NCBI RefSeq assembly: GCF_004827385.1
Contig: NZ_SRXN01000018.1
Coordinates: forward strand, 62,001-126,000
From: Ensifer sp. MPMI2T
Lineage (GTDB): Bacteria > Pseudomonadota > Alphaproteobacteria > Rhizobiales > Rhizobiaceae
DNA: 64,000 bases
Direction: 5' to 3'
Part shown: piece after piece, positions 51,919 through 61,265 of the stretch
Layout of the letters: each line of letters begins with the position of its first letter
Numbering within the stretch: the first letter of the stretch is position 1
Notes under the pieces: model-generated
What the model was told of the DNA's origin: nothing
Databases searched by the model: none
The model's input: the letters and a program-made list of their open reading frames with translations, nothing else
Made by a program: the position numbers and the translations under genes

Positions 51919-52068
51919 TATAAAATCCGAGCAAAACCCCAAGATTTTACTATTGTGCACTGCGAAAAGCCTCGATAAGTGTTTTGCGATGAATTTTCAG
52001 GGGCGAATTTATTCATTCGCTGAGCAAGATTCATCCTAAACATAACCGATTTCTTCTGGGGCCGCTGC

Positions 52069-53553
52069 GTGCAAGAGTTGATGTCTTCTGGCGTGAGGCA
52101 ATCGCCGGCAAAGCGAAGGCTGGTTGTAGCATCCGATCGGGATAGGGCAGATGTCGAAGGAAGCGACATCGAGCATCTGGTCCACTTCCTCAAGGCGGGA
52201 GCAGACTCCCGCGTTCCTCTGCAGAACGCATTCCCGCTGATTGCGCTCGCTTTCTCTGACGAGGCGGAGGCGGACCTGACCGAGGGACTCGCGTCCCTCC
52301 GCGCCCTGGGAACGATCCCCGAGATACCGCTTCAACGGGTCGATAGGAGGAGCAAGGCGGAGAGCCTGGCGCTCGTTCGTGCGCTGGTCGAAGGCGGGGT
52401 TGGGCGGCTTGCCGGTTTCGCCGCCTCGGTAACGTCCGAGCTCGCGATCCTCAGGCGCGAGCGCGAAGCACTGCTTGAAAACTACCGCGCGCTCGAGGAC
52501 GCGTTCCAGGCTCGCAACTGGGAGCCGGTCACCGAGATCTTCGCCCACGATCCTTATGTCGATCCGAAGGACGAGGGCATTGGGCAGCTGCTTGCGACCG
52601 GCTATGTCGAGCAACTCCTGCCGGTCTCCAGCCTTGGCGTGGCGGGCGTCGCGCTGCACCTCCACTCCGTCCCGAAGGATGGCGGCGAACTGGTCGTGAT
52701 GCTCGGCTATGTCGAGAGCGGGGAGGGCGTAGCCGAGTGGACCGTGCCTTACGCACAGGTTACCGTAGGCTGGAATTTCTTTGCATTGCCGCGGGCCTGC
52801 GGCGGCGGGGCAAGGACGCTGCGGCTCAGGGTCTCCACAACCGGTACGGAAATGGTGGGGCTCTCGCTCGGCTATCCGATCGCAAGCGAGCGTTATACGG
52901 CCCGGTCCGACGCCGCGCATGCCGATCTTGACCTCAGGCCTCTTGCATTCCGGGTGTTCACGGGGCTCGCCGGCGTCAAGCCGGCGCGCATGCCCAACAT
53001 GATCGCTCCGACCGCCTTGCTCGAAGGGCATTTCATCGAAGACTATCGTTTGGCAGTCGATCTTTTGAGTCAGATCGTCGACGTGTCCGTCACGCCTGTG
53101 GTTCCGGAGTTCCAGACCGTCCGCTTCCTCGAGCACGAGCATGCCGTGGTGTGTCACCCGCTGCCGAGCGGAATTTCGGCCGGTACCATCGGTCGCGCCG
53201 TGGAGCCTGGAACGATTTCCTTCTCGGCGAGCGCCGTCATCGACCATCCGCAGGGCGCACCCGCGGCCGTAAGCTTTCTGCTCGCTCCCGCCAATTCGAA
53301 CGCGCGCTCCGAGGTGGCAGAGCTGGCGCGCAAGGGAGCGGCCAAACCTTCGGCATTCTTCAGCGGTTGGCGTGAAGTCACCGCTCAGCAGGCGATCAAC
53401 ATCAACTTTCAACTGGATAAACCTGTGCGCGAACCCATGGATCTCATGATCCTCAGCCGTGCGGTAACGGACACGGTCGATTTTTCGTGGCTCAAGGTGT
53501 CCGGCTTCCGGTTGGTCAAGCAGTCCGCAGGGGCGTCACATGTCCGGCAATAA
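52069..53553 (+). CDS. wgaA: WgaA (ExpA1)-like conserved protein of the galactoglucan cluster
   Basis: This 494-residue soluble-looking protein shows no family I can name with confidence. It has an N-terminal helical part (about 30-160; LLENYRALEDAFQARNWEPV) and then a mostly beta region that may be carbohydrate-binding. The start used is GTG at 52069; ATG at 52081 in the same frame is an alternative, and neither has a strong ribosome site. It is the first gene of the wga operon and overlaps wgaB by 14 bases. In position it equals expA1. Confidence 0.75.
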   Translation: MQELMSSGVRQSPAKRRLVVASDRDRADVEGSDIEHLVHFLKAGADSRVPLQNAFPLIALAFSDEAEADLTEGLASLRALGTIPEIPLQRVDRRSKAESLALVRALVEGGVGRLAGFAASVTSELAILRREREALLENYRALEDAFQARNWEPVTEIFAHDPYVDPKDEGIGQLLATGYVEQLLPVSSLGVAGVALHLHSVPKDGGELVVMLGYVESGEGVAEWTVPYAQVTVGWNFFALPRACGGGARTLRLRVSTTGTEMVGLSLGYPIASERYTARSDAAHADLDLRPLAFRVFTGLAGVKPARMPNMIAPTALLEGHFIEDYRLAVDLLSQIVDVSVTPVVPEFQTVRFLEHEHAVVCHPLPSGISAGTIGRAVEPGTISFSASAVIDHPQGAPAAVSFLLAPANSNARSEVAELARKGAAKPSAFFSGWREVTAQQAININFQLDKPVREPMDLMILSRAVTDTVDFSWLKVSGFRLVKQSAGASHVRQ

Positions 53554-56218
53554 GGACGTTTCTGACCTGATCGCAGTCACCGTGCCGCTCTACGGCCACG
53601 CGGCCCTCGTCCTGGAGGCGATCGAATCGGTGCTCGCATCGGTCGTCTCCGAATGCAGGATTGAGGTGATCGTATCGGTCGACGGCGATCCGCGGCAGGA
53701 GACCTTCGACCAGTTGCTCCTTTACGCTGCCGCACATCCGGCGGTTCATGTCCTATTCGGGGCGAATGCCGGGCCGGGCGGCGCGCGCAACCGCGCGATC
53801 GACTATGTGCTCGAAAACCTGCCGGAGGCGCGAGCCGTCTACTTCCTCGATGCCGACAACCGCGTCCTGCCGGGCACGATCGAAAGCCTCTACCGCCAGC
53901 TCGCCTCGAGCGGCTGCGGCTGGGTCTACACCAATATCGACACCTTCTCGGTGAGTTGGCGGGCGCATTATGGCAACCGCTACTCGCGGCTTGTCCACTG
54001 CATTACTGACAATATCTGCGACACGGGCTCGATGATCTCGATTGATGTATTCCGTGCCGGCGTGCGCTTCAATGATGACAGGCAGAACGGTTTCGAAGAC
54101 TGGGAGTTCTGGCTGTCCTGTATCGAACACGGCTTCGTCGGAACGCCGTGCCACGATACAACGTTCGAATACCGGCTCCGCGCGGAAAGCCGCTTCAAGG
54201 AAGCCAACCGGGACCGTGCCGCCTCGGTGAGCTTCTTGAGAAAGCGCCACAGGGCACTTTTCCAGCGTCCGATGCTCGTTGATTTCGAACATGAGGAATG
54301 CCCGCGCTATCTCTTTGCGCGGACGGAAGATGCCGCGATTTCCTTCTTCACCGATCCGACAAAGACACCCCAGAGACTTCGTCTCGACGACATCATCCCG
54401 GCCTTTTGGGCAAGCATCGGCGAGCCGGACAACGTCCATTTCCCGCCGTTCCTGATCGCCGGAAGCGGCGCCACCCTCGATCTCCTGCTGCGCTCGCGCA
54501 TGCTGCCGAACGTGCTTTCGCATCTGGAGCGCTTGAGCGAGAAGGCCAATGTCGTCTTCGTCCAACTCGGCAATGATGCCGCGCAACGCAAGATCGAGCC
54601 CGTCTTCCATGAGGCCGGAGCGCATGTCGGGCACGCCGATCTCATCTTCTTGTCGACCTCGCTCGTGCGCGACGTGATTCAGAACAATGCGCTCGACTGG
54701 TTCGCTTCGATCGGCAACCAGCAGGTTTGGCCCACATCCGCGGTCCTGAAGGTGCGCTTTCCCTTCCCGAGAACCTTGCCACGCCGTTCACTGATCACGC
54801 CCCAGCAGGTGATGATCAATTGCGTCAACGCCATCGCGACCAGCCCGCTACGCCGGACGGCCGGCCGGCGCTGGACATGGCGCCCGGCGCGGCTCGTGCC
54901 CTATGCGGAACTCCACAAGGCGCTTCGCCACGAACTCGGCGGCTCGCCGGTGCTGCCGCTCGGGCACAGCGAGGGAGGCAAGCGAACCGCGGCTCTCCTG
55001 GTGCCTAACGCCTCGTTTGGCGGCGCCGAAAAGGTCGTCTATGCTGCGGCGCGCGAGCTGAAGGCAAACGGCTACGAGACCCACCTGTTTGTGTTGGGCA
55101 CGTCCAGGATGGACGTGATCGACGAGTTCGACGCGAGCTTCGACTATATCCACTTCTGGGACCAGGGCATTCCCGCCTGGGGTGGCTCCGGCTCCTTCCT
55201 GGGGCAGGACTTCATAGCCGAGGGGCACGACGTCGATTGGTCGGCACTCAAAGGTCAGCTTTCCGGGTTCGACCTCATAATCAACAATCATGTCATGGCG
55301 GTGCACCCGCTCATCGCGCGCCTGCGCTCTGAAGGCACCCGCACGGCCTGCTATCTTCACGTCGTCGACAACACGGGATTCAAAAGGCCTGCCGGACAGC
55401 CGTTCGCGGCAATTGCCCACGAGCATTGCTATGACGCGTTCCTGACCTGCTCGGAGCAGCTCAAAATCTATCTGCACAGCTTCGGCGTGCCGCACGAAAA
55501 GACCTTTGCGGTCCCTAACGGAGCGAGCTTCTCCGTGCCGCCCAAGGTCCTGGCCGAGGTTCTGTCTGTCAGGCGGATCGAGCGCAAGGACGACCGCCTC
55601 CGGGTCCTCTATATGGGTCGGCTCGACCAGCAAAAGGGAATCGACCGCCTGGCTGCGGCGATCGCAGAGCTCAGGGCCTCGCGTGTACCTTTCGATGCCC
55701 GGGCAATTGGCGGCGAGATCCTTGCGGACGCCACGATATCGTGGACGGATCGGTTGAGGGACCTCGGTGTTGATGTGCGTCCGCCGGTCTTTGCGAGCAA
55801 GGATCTCGTCAAAGCCCTAGGTTGGGCGGACGTCCTCCTGATGCCATCGCGTTGGGAAGGGGCGCCATTGATGATCGCCGAGGCGCAGCAACTCGGCTGC
55901 GTTCCGATCGCGACCGCCGTCGGAGCCGTCGACGAGCTCATAATCGATGGCGAGGACGGCATCCTGATCGACGCTGCCGCCGATCCACAGGTGGTGCGGG
56001 ATACGGCGAGGGTCATCGCGGAGGTGGCCCACAATCGCGAGAAACTCGCGCCTCTCATGGAGGGGTGCCTGAGAACCGCGGCACGCCGCTCATGGGCATC
56101 CTCCTTTTCCGAGTTCCTCGGTTGGTGCGACCGCTCAGTGAACAATTCATCGCTTTCGCGCCCGACGATCATACGCCAGCGCGAGACATCCAATCCCGAG
56201 GTTGCGGCGGTCGGCTGA
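53540..56218 (+). CDS. wgaB: WgaB (ExpA23)-like bifunctional GT2-GT4 glycosyltransferase
   Basis: This 892-residue fusion has an N-terminal GT2 domain (about 10-260): IAVTVPLYGHAALVLEAIES, the donor-binding VSVDGD, NAGPGGARNRAIDYV, the DxD motif FLDADNR, and GFEDWEFWL with the catalytic acid. The C-terminal half (about 490-860) is GT4: AALLVPNASFGGAEKVVYAA, VLYMGRLDQQKGIDRLAAAI and RWEGAPLMIAEAQQLGCVPIAT (E-x7-E). Two transferases of opposite stereochemical class in one chain could build the alternating beta-glucosyl and alpha-galactosyl repeat of galactoglucan. I recall the S. meliloti gene as expA23, a merged expA2 and expA3. Confidence 0.88.
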   Translation: MSGNKDVSDLIAVTVPLYGHAALVLEAIESVLASVVSECRIEVIVSVDGDPRQETFDQLLLYAAAHPAVHVLFGANAGPGGARNRAIDYVLENLPEARAVYFLDADNRVLPGTIESLYRQLASSGCGWVYTNIDTFSVSWRAHYGNRYSRLVHCITDNICDTGSMISIDVFRAGVRFNDDRQNGFEDWEFWLSCIEHGFVGTPCHDTTFEYRLRAESRFKEANRDRAASVSFLRKRHRALFQRPMLVDFEHEECPRYLFARTEDAAISFFTDPTKTPQRLRLDDIIPAFWASIGEPDNVHFPPFLIAGSGATLDLLLRSRMLPNVLSHLERLSEKANVVFVQLGNDAAQRKIEPVFHEAGAHVGHADLIFLSTSLVRDVIQNNALDWFASIGNQQVWPTSAVLKVRFPFPRTLPRRSLITPQQVMINCVNAIATSPLRRTAGRRWTWRPARLVPYAELHKALRHELGGSPVLPLGHSEGGKRTAALLVPNASFGGAEKVVYAAARELKANGYETHLFVLGTSRMDVIDEFDASFDYIHFWDQGIPAWGGSGSFLGQDFIAEGHDVDWSALKGQLSGFDLIINNHVMAVHPLIARLRSEGTRTACYLHVVDNTGFKRPAGQPFAAIAHEHCYDAFLTCSEQLKIYLHSFGVPHEKTFAVPNGASFSVPPKVLAEVLSVRRIERKDDRLRVLYMGRLDQQKGIDRLAAAIAELRASRVPFDARAIGGEILADATISWTDRLRDLGVDVRPPVFASKDLVKALGWADVLLMPSRWEGAPLMIAEAQQLGCVPIATAVGAVDELIIDGEDGILIDAAADPQVVRDTARVIAEVAHNREKLAPLMEGCLRTAARRSWASSFSEFLGWCDRSVNNSSLSRPTIIRQRETSNPEVAAVG

Positions 56219-56255
56219 CAAGCCCGCGCCGGTTTCAAGAAGAAGGGTCTATTGC

Positions 56256-57434
56256 ATGCGTCCAAGAATCCTCGTGACGGGAATTCCTGGCCACTACACG
56301 CGCCTTGCCAACGGCGCTCACGGCCTGTCGGTGTCCTATTCGGAGCGGCAGAAACAGCCGGAGACGAAGGAGGAGTTTCTTCAGGAGCTTCGCAATATCA
56401 GCAACACCGGTAACTACCTGATCGGCGAAGGGGCGCTTCGCGCGATCGCGCCGCATGCGAAGCAGGTTCCGTTCTGGCATCTCTACAACTGCAGCAAGAA
56501 TGGTGTTGGTTTGGAGGAGTTCAACGCCAATTTCGACATCTGCGTGTTCACCTGCGCGAACCTTCTGCGCAAGGGCCTCTCTGCCGACGCGGAAGCCGAG
56601 GTGCTGAGCAAACTCAAGATGCCGATCGTCATGCTCGGCATCGGTCTCCAGAACCGCCGGGATCTCGAGAACAGCCTACCTGAGGGCACGAAGCGGCTCC
56701 TGAACGTTCTGAAAGAGCGGGAGCACTATTTCCTCACGCGCGGGTTCGAGACGGCAGGCTTCCTGAAGGACCAGGGCTTTACCTACGTGCAGCCGACGGG
56801 CTGCCCCTCCGTTTATTTCATGCCGCACAACATGCGCACGTCGCTGAAGAAGCTGCCGCATGTGAAAGTCGGCAAGGCGCGGACGATCTTTTCCGGCTAT
56901 CTCGGCGCCAATCACGATACGATCGTCGATGCCCATTCTCTGGCGCCCGAAGACTCGCGCCCCCAATACGTGATCCAGGACGAGTTCCTGCACTTCGACA
57001 TGAAAGTGGAGGCGAACGGCGACGGGCGCGTCTATGATTCCGCCTCCGGTTCGATGCTCGGCGAACTCAGCTATCCGGGCACGGACCGGCTTAAGACCGC
57101 CTTCGACATCCGCACCTTCTTCGACACGAACCAGTGGCGCGCATGGGCGTCGTCGATGGACTTCAATTTCGGGCGGCGCTTCCATGGCTCGATCATCGCC
57201 ATGCAGGCGGGCGTCCCAAGCCTGATGGTGGCGGTGGACGACCGGATGCGCGAAATGCTCGGCTATACGGGGCTGCCCGCCGTGGATGCCACCGATGTGG
57301 ACAAGGCGGAAAACCGGGCCGAGTTTGTCGCCGATCATCTGGCCGGGCTGAATGCGTCCGAAATGGTCGACAGATATTCCGATCGCGAGCGCACGTTCCG
57401 CTCGGCGCTGCGCGAAATCGGCATCGGGCAATAA
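56256..57434 (+). CDS. wgaD: WgaD (ExpA4)-like polysaccharide pyruvyl transferase family protein
   Basis: The protein has 392 residues from the ATG at 56256 with AGAAGGG upstream. The N-terminus RILVTGIPGHYTRLANG and NTGNYLIGEGAL are shared with WgaE. The C-terminal half has FGRRFHGSIIAMQAGVPSLMVAVDDRMREM, the signature of PF04230 pyruvyl transferases. Galactoglucan carries a 4,6-linked pyruvyl ketal on galactose, so this or its paralogue probably adds it from phosphoenolpyruvate. Confidence 0.87.
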   Translation: MRPRILVTGIPGHYTRLANGAHGLSVSYSERQKQPETKEEFLQELRNISNTGNYLIGEGALRAIAPHAKQVPFWHLYNCSKNGVGLEEFNANFDICVFTCANLLRKGLSADAEAEVLSKLKMPIVMLGIGLQNRRDLENSLPEGTKRLLNVLKEREHYFLTRGFETAGFLKDQGFTYVQPTGCPSVYFMPHNMRTSLKKLPHVKVGKARTIFSGYLGANHDTIVDAHSLAPEDSRPQYVIQDEFLHFDMKVEANGDGRVYDSASGSMLGELSYPGTDRLKTAFDIRTFFDTNQWRAWASSMDFNFGRRFHGSIIAMQAGVPSLMVAVDDRMREMLGYTGLPAVDATDVDKAENRAEFVADHLAGLNASEMVDRYSDRERTFRSALREIGIGQ

Positions 57435-57478
57435 TCCTCCGCTGGCGCGGTCTTGGACTTCAGAAATCAGGTGTTTCG

Positions 57479-58651
57479 ATGCGTATCTTGCTTACAGGAA
57501 TCCCGTCATATCTGCAGCGTACCGTAGCCGGCGTATCCGGGGCGGAGGTCCGCCACAGGCCCTATTTCGATGAGGTCAGGACAAAGAAGGATCTCATCGA
57601 CCAGGTCCGGAGAATCGCAAATACGGGCAACTATCTGATCGGCGAGGGCGCGGCCAGCGCCTTGCGCGGACATGACGTCACCTATGTGCCGTTCTGGCAC
57701 CTCGCCAACAGCCGCAACTCCGACGAGGTCTACGCGCGCTTCAACGAGGAGTTCGACATCTGCGTCTTCGCCTCGGCAAATCTCTTGCGGCCTGGTTACT
57801 CCGCGGATCTGGAAGCGGACGTGTTCGACAAGCTGAAGATGCCCGTTGTGGTGATGGGTATAGGCATACAGCGCAGAGAGGGGCTCAAGGAAAATCTGCC
57901 GGCCGGCACGCTCAAATTCCTGGAAGTGCTCAGAAAAAAAGAGAGTTTCTTCCTGACCCGAGGTTATTTCACCGCCGAGTTCCTCCGGGAGCAGGGGATG
58001 AAATCCGTGAGGCCCACGGGCTGCCCTTCGCTTTTCTTTGCCCCGAACGAGATGAAACGCTCGCTCACCGCTCTCGCCAACCCGGAACTGGCGACGGCCC
58101 AGAAGATCGCCTTCGGCGGCTATCTCGGCAGTGTGGCCGATACCATCGTCGATGCGCATGCGCTCCTGAAGCCCGACAGCGTTGCAAGCTATGTCGTCCA
58201 GGACGAAGTGGTCGCCTACAACCTCTCGCTGCCCGGCGAGGACGACGTGCATGTCTACGACCGGGCAAGCGGACGCATTACCGGGCAGACCGAATACAAG
58301 CATTCCGAGAAGTGGCAGAGGAAGCATGAGCTGCTGGTGTTCTTCGATACCAACCAGTGGCGAAGCTGGGTCAGTTCCCGCGATCTCTGCTTCGGCCGCC
58401 GGTTCCATGGCTGCATCATCGGCATGCAAGCCGGGGTGCCCTCGCTCATGATCGCGGTCGATGATCGCATGCGGGAGATGCTGGAGTTCATCGGTTTCCC
58501 CTATATGGAGGCAGCGATCTGGAACCGCGAGACGGACAGGAAGGCCTATCTGGCGAATTTCCTTTCCAAGATCGACTCGCAGGCCGTTATCGACCGGTAC
58601 TCGGCTTGTGAGGCCAACTTCCGCACTGCTCTCGCGCATGTCGGCCTCTAG
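57479..58651 (+). CDS. wgaE: WgaE (ExpA5)-like polysaccharide pyruvyl transferase family protein
   Basis: This 390-residue paralogue of WgaD begins MRILLTGIPSYLQRTVAG. It repeats NTGNYLIGEGA, ADLEADVFDKLKMPVVVMGIG and CFGRRFHGCIIGMQAGVPSL at the same spacing. The two genes are adjacent and similar along their whole length, so they arose by tandem duplication. They may have split roles (two sites or two acceptors), or one may have another ketal or phosphoryl-type activity. It overlaps wgaF by 14 bases. Confidence 0.87.
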   Translation: MRILLTGIPSYLQRTVAGVSGAEVRHRPYFDEVRTKKDLIDQVRRIANTGNYLIGEGAASALRGHDVTYVPFWHLANSRNSDEVYARFNEEFDICVFASANLLRPGYSADLEADVFDKLKMPVVVMGIGIQRREGLKENLPAGTLKFLEVLRKKESFFLTRGYFTAEFLREQGMKSVRPTGCPSLFFAPNEMKRSLTALANPELATAQKIAFGGYLGSVADTIVDAHALLKPDSVASYVVQDEVVAYNLSLPGEDDVHVYDRASGRITGQTEYKHSEKWQRKHELLVFFDTNQWRSWVSSRDLCFGRRFHGCIIGMQAGVPSLMIAVDDRMREMLEFIGFPYMEAAIWNRETDRKAYLANFLSKIDSQAVIDRYSACEANFRTALAHVGL

Positions 58652-59765
58652 GCTGTGGAAGCCGCCGGCCGCGGTCGCCTTTTGCGGATGGCTTGCGCTC
58701 GTCCAGCCTGCCTGTGCCGATGACGTCCCGGCCGCGCGGATCGGGATAAACCGCGTAAATCTCGGATGGCTGTCCCACAGCGAGCAGGAAAGGGTACTCA
58801 AGGATATCGCCGCGAGCGGAGCGACCGACGTGCGCCTTTCTCTGTCGCGACCGGTGGACAAGAGCATCGAGGCGCTGGCAGTCGCCAGTCGGCTCGGCCT
58901 CAGGATCCTTCTCGAAATCCAGCTTGCGAACAAGAGCTACTACCCGGAGAGCGCCCGGCCGCGGACAGGCTTCGGGCGTCTATGGGACATCTATCGGCTC
59001 TCCGATCTCGATCTCGATCGGTATCGCAAGGGTTTGCGTGATGCGCTCCAGCGCATCGACGCACTGGGCATTCGCCTGGAGGCCATTGAGCCCGGCAACG
59101 AGATCAACCATGCCGGCTACAACGGGGACCTTGCCGTCTACCGCAAGCCAGGCGCTCCGACGCCGCGCAGCATCGCGGATCTCATGGACCGGCTGGCGTT
59201 CGAGCGGGGCCTGGATAATTACGTCCGCGTTCTCGAGATCAGCCGCGACGAAGTGCGTGCCACGGTGAACAGCCGCAATGCAACCGTCGTTTCCGCCGGG
59301 CTTTCCGACATGAGCGCCGAGGAGGCCGACAAGCGCGGGGTGGAACGGCTCGACCCGCGCGTATTCGTTGCGGCTCTTCGCCATCGGGGTTCTGACAGCT
59401 TCGCCGATGCCTATGGCATCCACATCTATCCTGGACGCAAAGCGGCGAAAGCGCTGGCCATCCGTGTGAACGGCCTCGTCGATTTCTGCCGGCCGGCCGA
59501 TCAGGGCAAGCCGTGCTGGGTGACGGAATGGGGCATCGCCAATACCGCACGTTCATGCCCCGTCGATGATCGGGCGCGAGAGGGGGCGGTGCGTGCCATG
59601 CGCACCGCTCTCGGCGAGCTGATGGAGGCGCGGCGACTGTCGGCGGCGTATTACTACGATTGGGACACGGAACCTTCCTACAGCCTCTGGCGCTGCGGCA
59701 AGTTGAGCCCCGCCGGTGCGGCGGCGATCCGACCGGCCGAAATCCAAGGGGCGCGAGCGCGATGA
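58638..59765 (+). CDS. wgaF: WgaF (ExpA6)-like secreted glycoside-hydrolase-fold protein
   Basis: This 375-residue protein has a signal peptide ([22 protein letters not shown] before DDV). The body fits a clan GH-A TIM barrel: EPGNEINH places E155 at the usual acid/base position, and CWVTEWGIA places E297 at the nucleophile position. It is therefore probably an active periplasmic glycanase, or a transglycosylase that trims or cleans up polymer. Its start overlaps wgaE by 14 bases. No exact GH family is assigned. Confidence 0.82.
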   Translation: MSASRLWKPPAAVAFCGWLALVQPACADDVPAARIGINRVNLGWLSHSEQERVLKDIAASGATDVRLSLSRPVDKSIEALAVASRLGLRILLEIQLANKSYYPESARPRTGFGRLWDIYRLSDLDLDRYRKGLRDALQRIDALGIRLEAIEPGNEINHAGYNGDLAVYRKPGAPTPRSIADLMDRLAFERGLDNYVRVLEISRDEVRATVNSRNATVVSAGLSDMSAEEADKRGVERLDPRVFVAALRHRGSDSFADAYGIHIYPGRKAAKALAIRVNGLVDFCRPADQGKPCWVTEWGIANTARSCPVDDRAREGAVRAMRTALGELMEARRLSAAYYYDWDTEPSYSLWRCGKLSPAGAAAIRPAEIQGARAR

Positions 59766-59817
59766 TGGGGGCGTTCACCTGCTGCAAGCGGAGTTCGACG
59801 GCGTTGGGAGACACCGC

Positions 59818-60699
59818 ATGAAGGGCATCATTCTTGCAGGCGGCAGGGGGACCAGACTCTATCCGGTGACGATCTCGGTCTCGAAACAATTGCTCCCGGT
59901 CCACGACAAGCCGATGATCTATTACCCGCTCGGCACGCTCATGCTGGCAGGAATTCGCGACATTCTGGTGATCACCATGCCTAGAGACAGGCCGCTCTTC
60001 GAAGAGTTGCTTGGCGACGGAAGCCAACTTGGCCTCTCGATCTCCTATGCGGAGCAGTCGGAGCCGAACGGCCTGGCGGAAGCCTTCGTCATCGGTCGGG
60101 AATTTGTCGGGGGCAGTCCGGTCGCGCTGATCCTCGGAGACAATATCTTCTACGGCGCAGGCCTTCCCGAGCTCTGCCGCGAGGCCGCGGCCCGCAGGAG
60201 CGGTGCCACGATCTTCGCCTATCGAGTGGACGACCCCGAGCGCTACGGTGTCGTGAGCTTCAATAGCCGCAACGGGCGCGCAGAGACCATCGAGGAAAAG
60301 CCGCAGCGGCCGAACTCGAGCTGGGCTGTAACGGGCCTCTACTTCTACGAGAACAGCGTGCTCGACATTGCAGCCTCGATCAAACCGTCGGCTCGCGGCG
60401 AGCTTGAAATCACCGACGTCAATCGCGCCTATCTCGACCGGGGGGACCTTCATGTCTACCGTCTGGGCCGGGGCTACGCCTGGCTCGATACCGGCACCCA
60501 TGACAGCCTGCATGATGCCGCTTCCTTCGTGCGTACGATCGAGCACCGCCAGGGCGTCAAGGTCATGTGCCCGGAAGAGATCGCCTTCGAGCTTGGCTAT
60601 GTCTCTGCCGATGAGGTGCTCGAGCGCGCCGCCCTGCTCGGCAAGAACGAGTACGCGACCTACCTCCAACGACGGATCAGGGAGCTTGCGGATGCTTGA
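59818..60699 (+). CDS. wgaG: WgaG (ExpA7): glucose-1-phosphate thymidylyltransferase (RmlA)
   Basis: This 293-residue enzyme has [17 protein letters not shown] at the N-terminus, [30 protein letters not shown] and [20 protein letters not shown], the full set of RmlA motifs. It makes dTDP-glucose from glucose-1-phosphate and dTTP. Length and motifs match RmlA (about 290 residues). The ATG at 59818 has TTGGGAG upstream. First of the dTDP-sugar genes at the end of the wga operon. Confidence 0.95.
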   Translation: MKGIILAGGRGTRLYPVTISVSKQLLPVHDKPMIYYPLGTLMLAGIRDILVITMPRDRPLFEELLGDGSQLGLSISYAEQSEPNGLAEAFVIGREFVGGSPVALILGDNIFYGAGLPELCREAAARRSGATIFAYRVDDPERYGVVSFNSRNGRAETIEEKPQRPNSSWAVTGLYFYENSVLDIAASIKPSARGELEITDVNRAYLDRGDLHVYRLGRGYAWLDTGTHDSLHDAASFVRTIEHRQGVKVMCPEEIAFELGYVSADEVLERAALLGKNEYATYLQRRIRELADA

Positions 60700-61255
60700 G
60701 ATCAAGCGCCTCGCCCTCGACGGCGTCCTGGAAATCGTACCGCGCAAGTTCAGCGACGAGCGGGGCTTCTTTTCCGAGACTTACAATGCCGAGACTTTTT
60801 CAGCACATGGCATCGCGCTGACCTTCGTGCAGGACAACCACTCCTATTCCGCATTGGCGGGGACGTTGCGCGGCCTGCACTATCAGCTTCCCCCCCGCGC
60901 CCAGGCAAAGCTCGTCCGGGTCGTTCGGGGGAGGGCGTTCGACGTGGTCGTCGATATCCGTAAGGGATCGCCGACGTTCGCGCAGTGGGTCGCGGTCGAA
61001 CTCTCGGCCGAAGGATGGAACCAGATCCTGGTGCCCGTGGGGTTCGCCCACGGCCTGGTCACACTCGAACCGGAGACGGAGGTCCTTTACAAGGTGAGCG
61101 AGCACTATTCCGCAGAACACGACCGCGCAATCCGCTTCGACGATCCGCAAATCGGGATAAGATGGCCCGTGACCCCTGATCGTTTGCAACTATCCGCGAA
61201 GGATTGGGACGCACCGCTGCTGGCCGATTCCGACCTCTTCGATTTTGGCCGTTGA
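60692..61255 (+). CDS. wgaH: WgaH (ExpA8): dTDP-4-dehydrorhamnose 3,5-epimerase (RmlC)
   Basis: This 187-residue cupin enzyme has [35 protein letters not shown] (catalytic His in RGLHYQ), [20 protein letters not shown] and [20 protein letters not shown], all diagnostic of RmlC. It overlaps wgaG by 8 bases, with GGGAG inside the wgaG end. It converts dTDP-4-keto-6-deoxyglucose to the L-lyxo form, the substrate of the missing reductase WgaJ. Confidence 0.95.
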   Translation: MLEIKRLALDGVLEIVPRKFSDERGFFSETYNAETFSAHGIALTFVQDNHSYSALAGTLRGLHYQLPPRAQAKLVRVVRGRAFDVVVDIRKGSPTFAQWVAVELSAEGWNQILVPVGFAHGLVTLEPETEVLYKVSEHYSAEHDRAIRFDDPQIGIRWPVTPDRLQLSAKDWDAPLLADSDLFDFGR

Positions 61256-61265
61256 GGAGGCAGCC

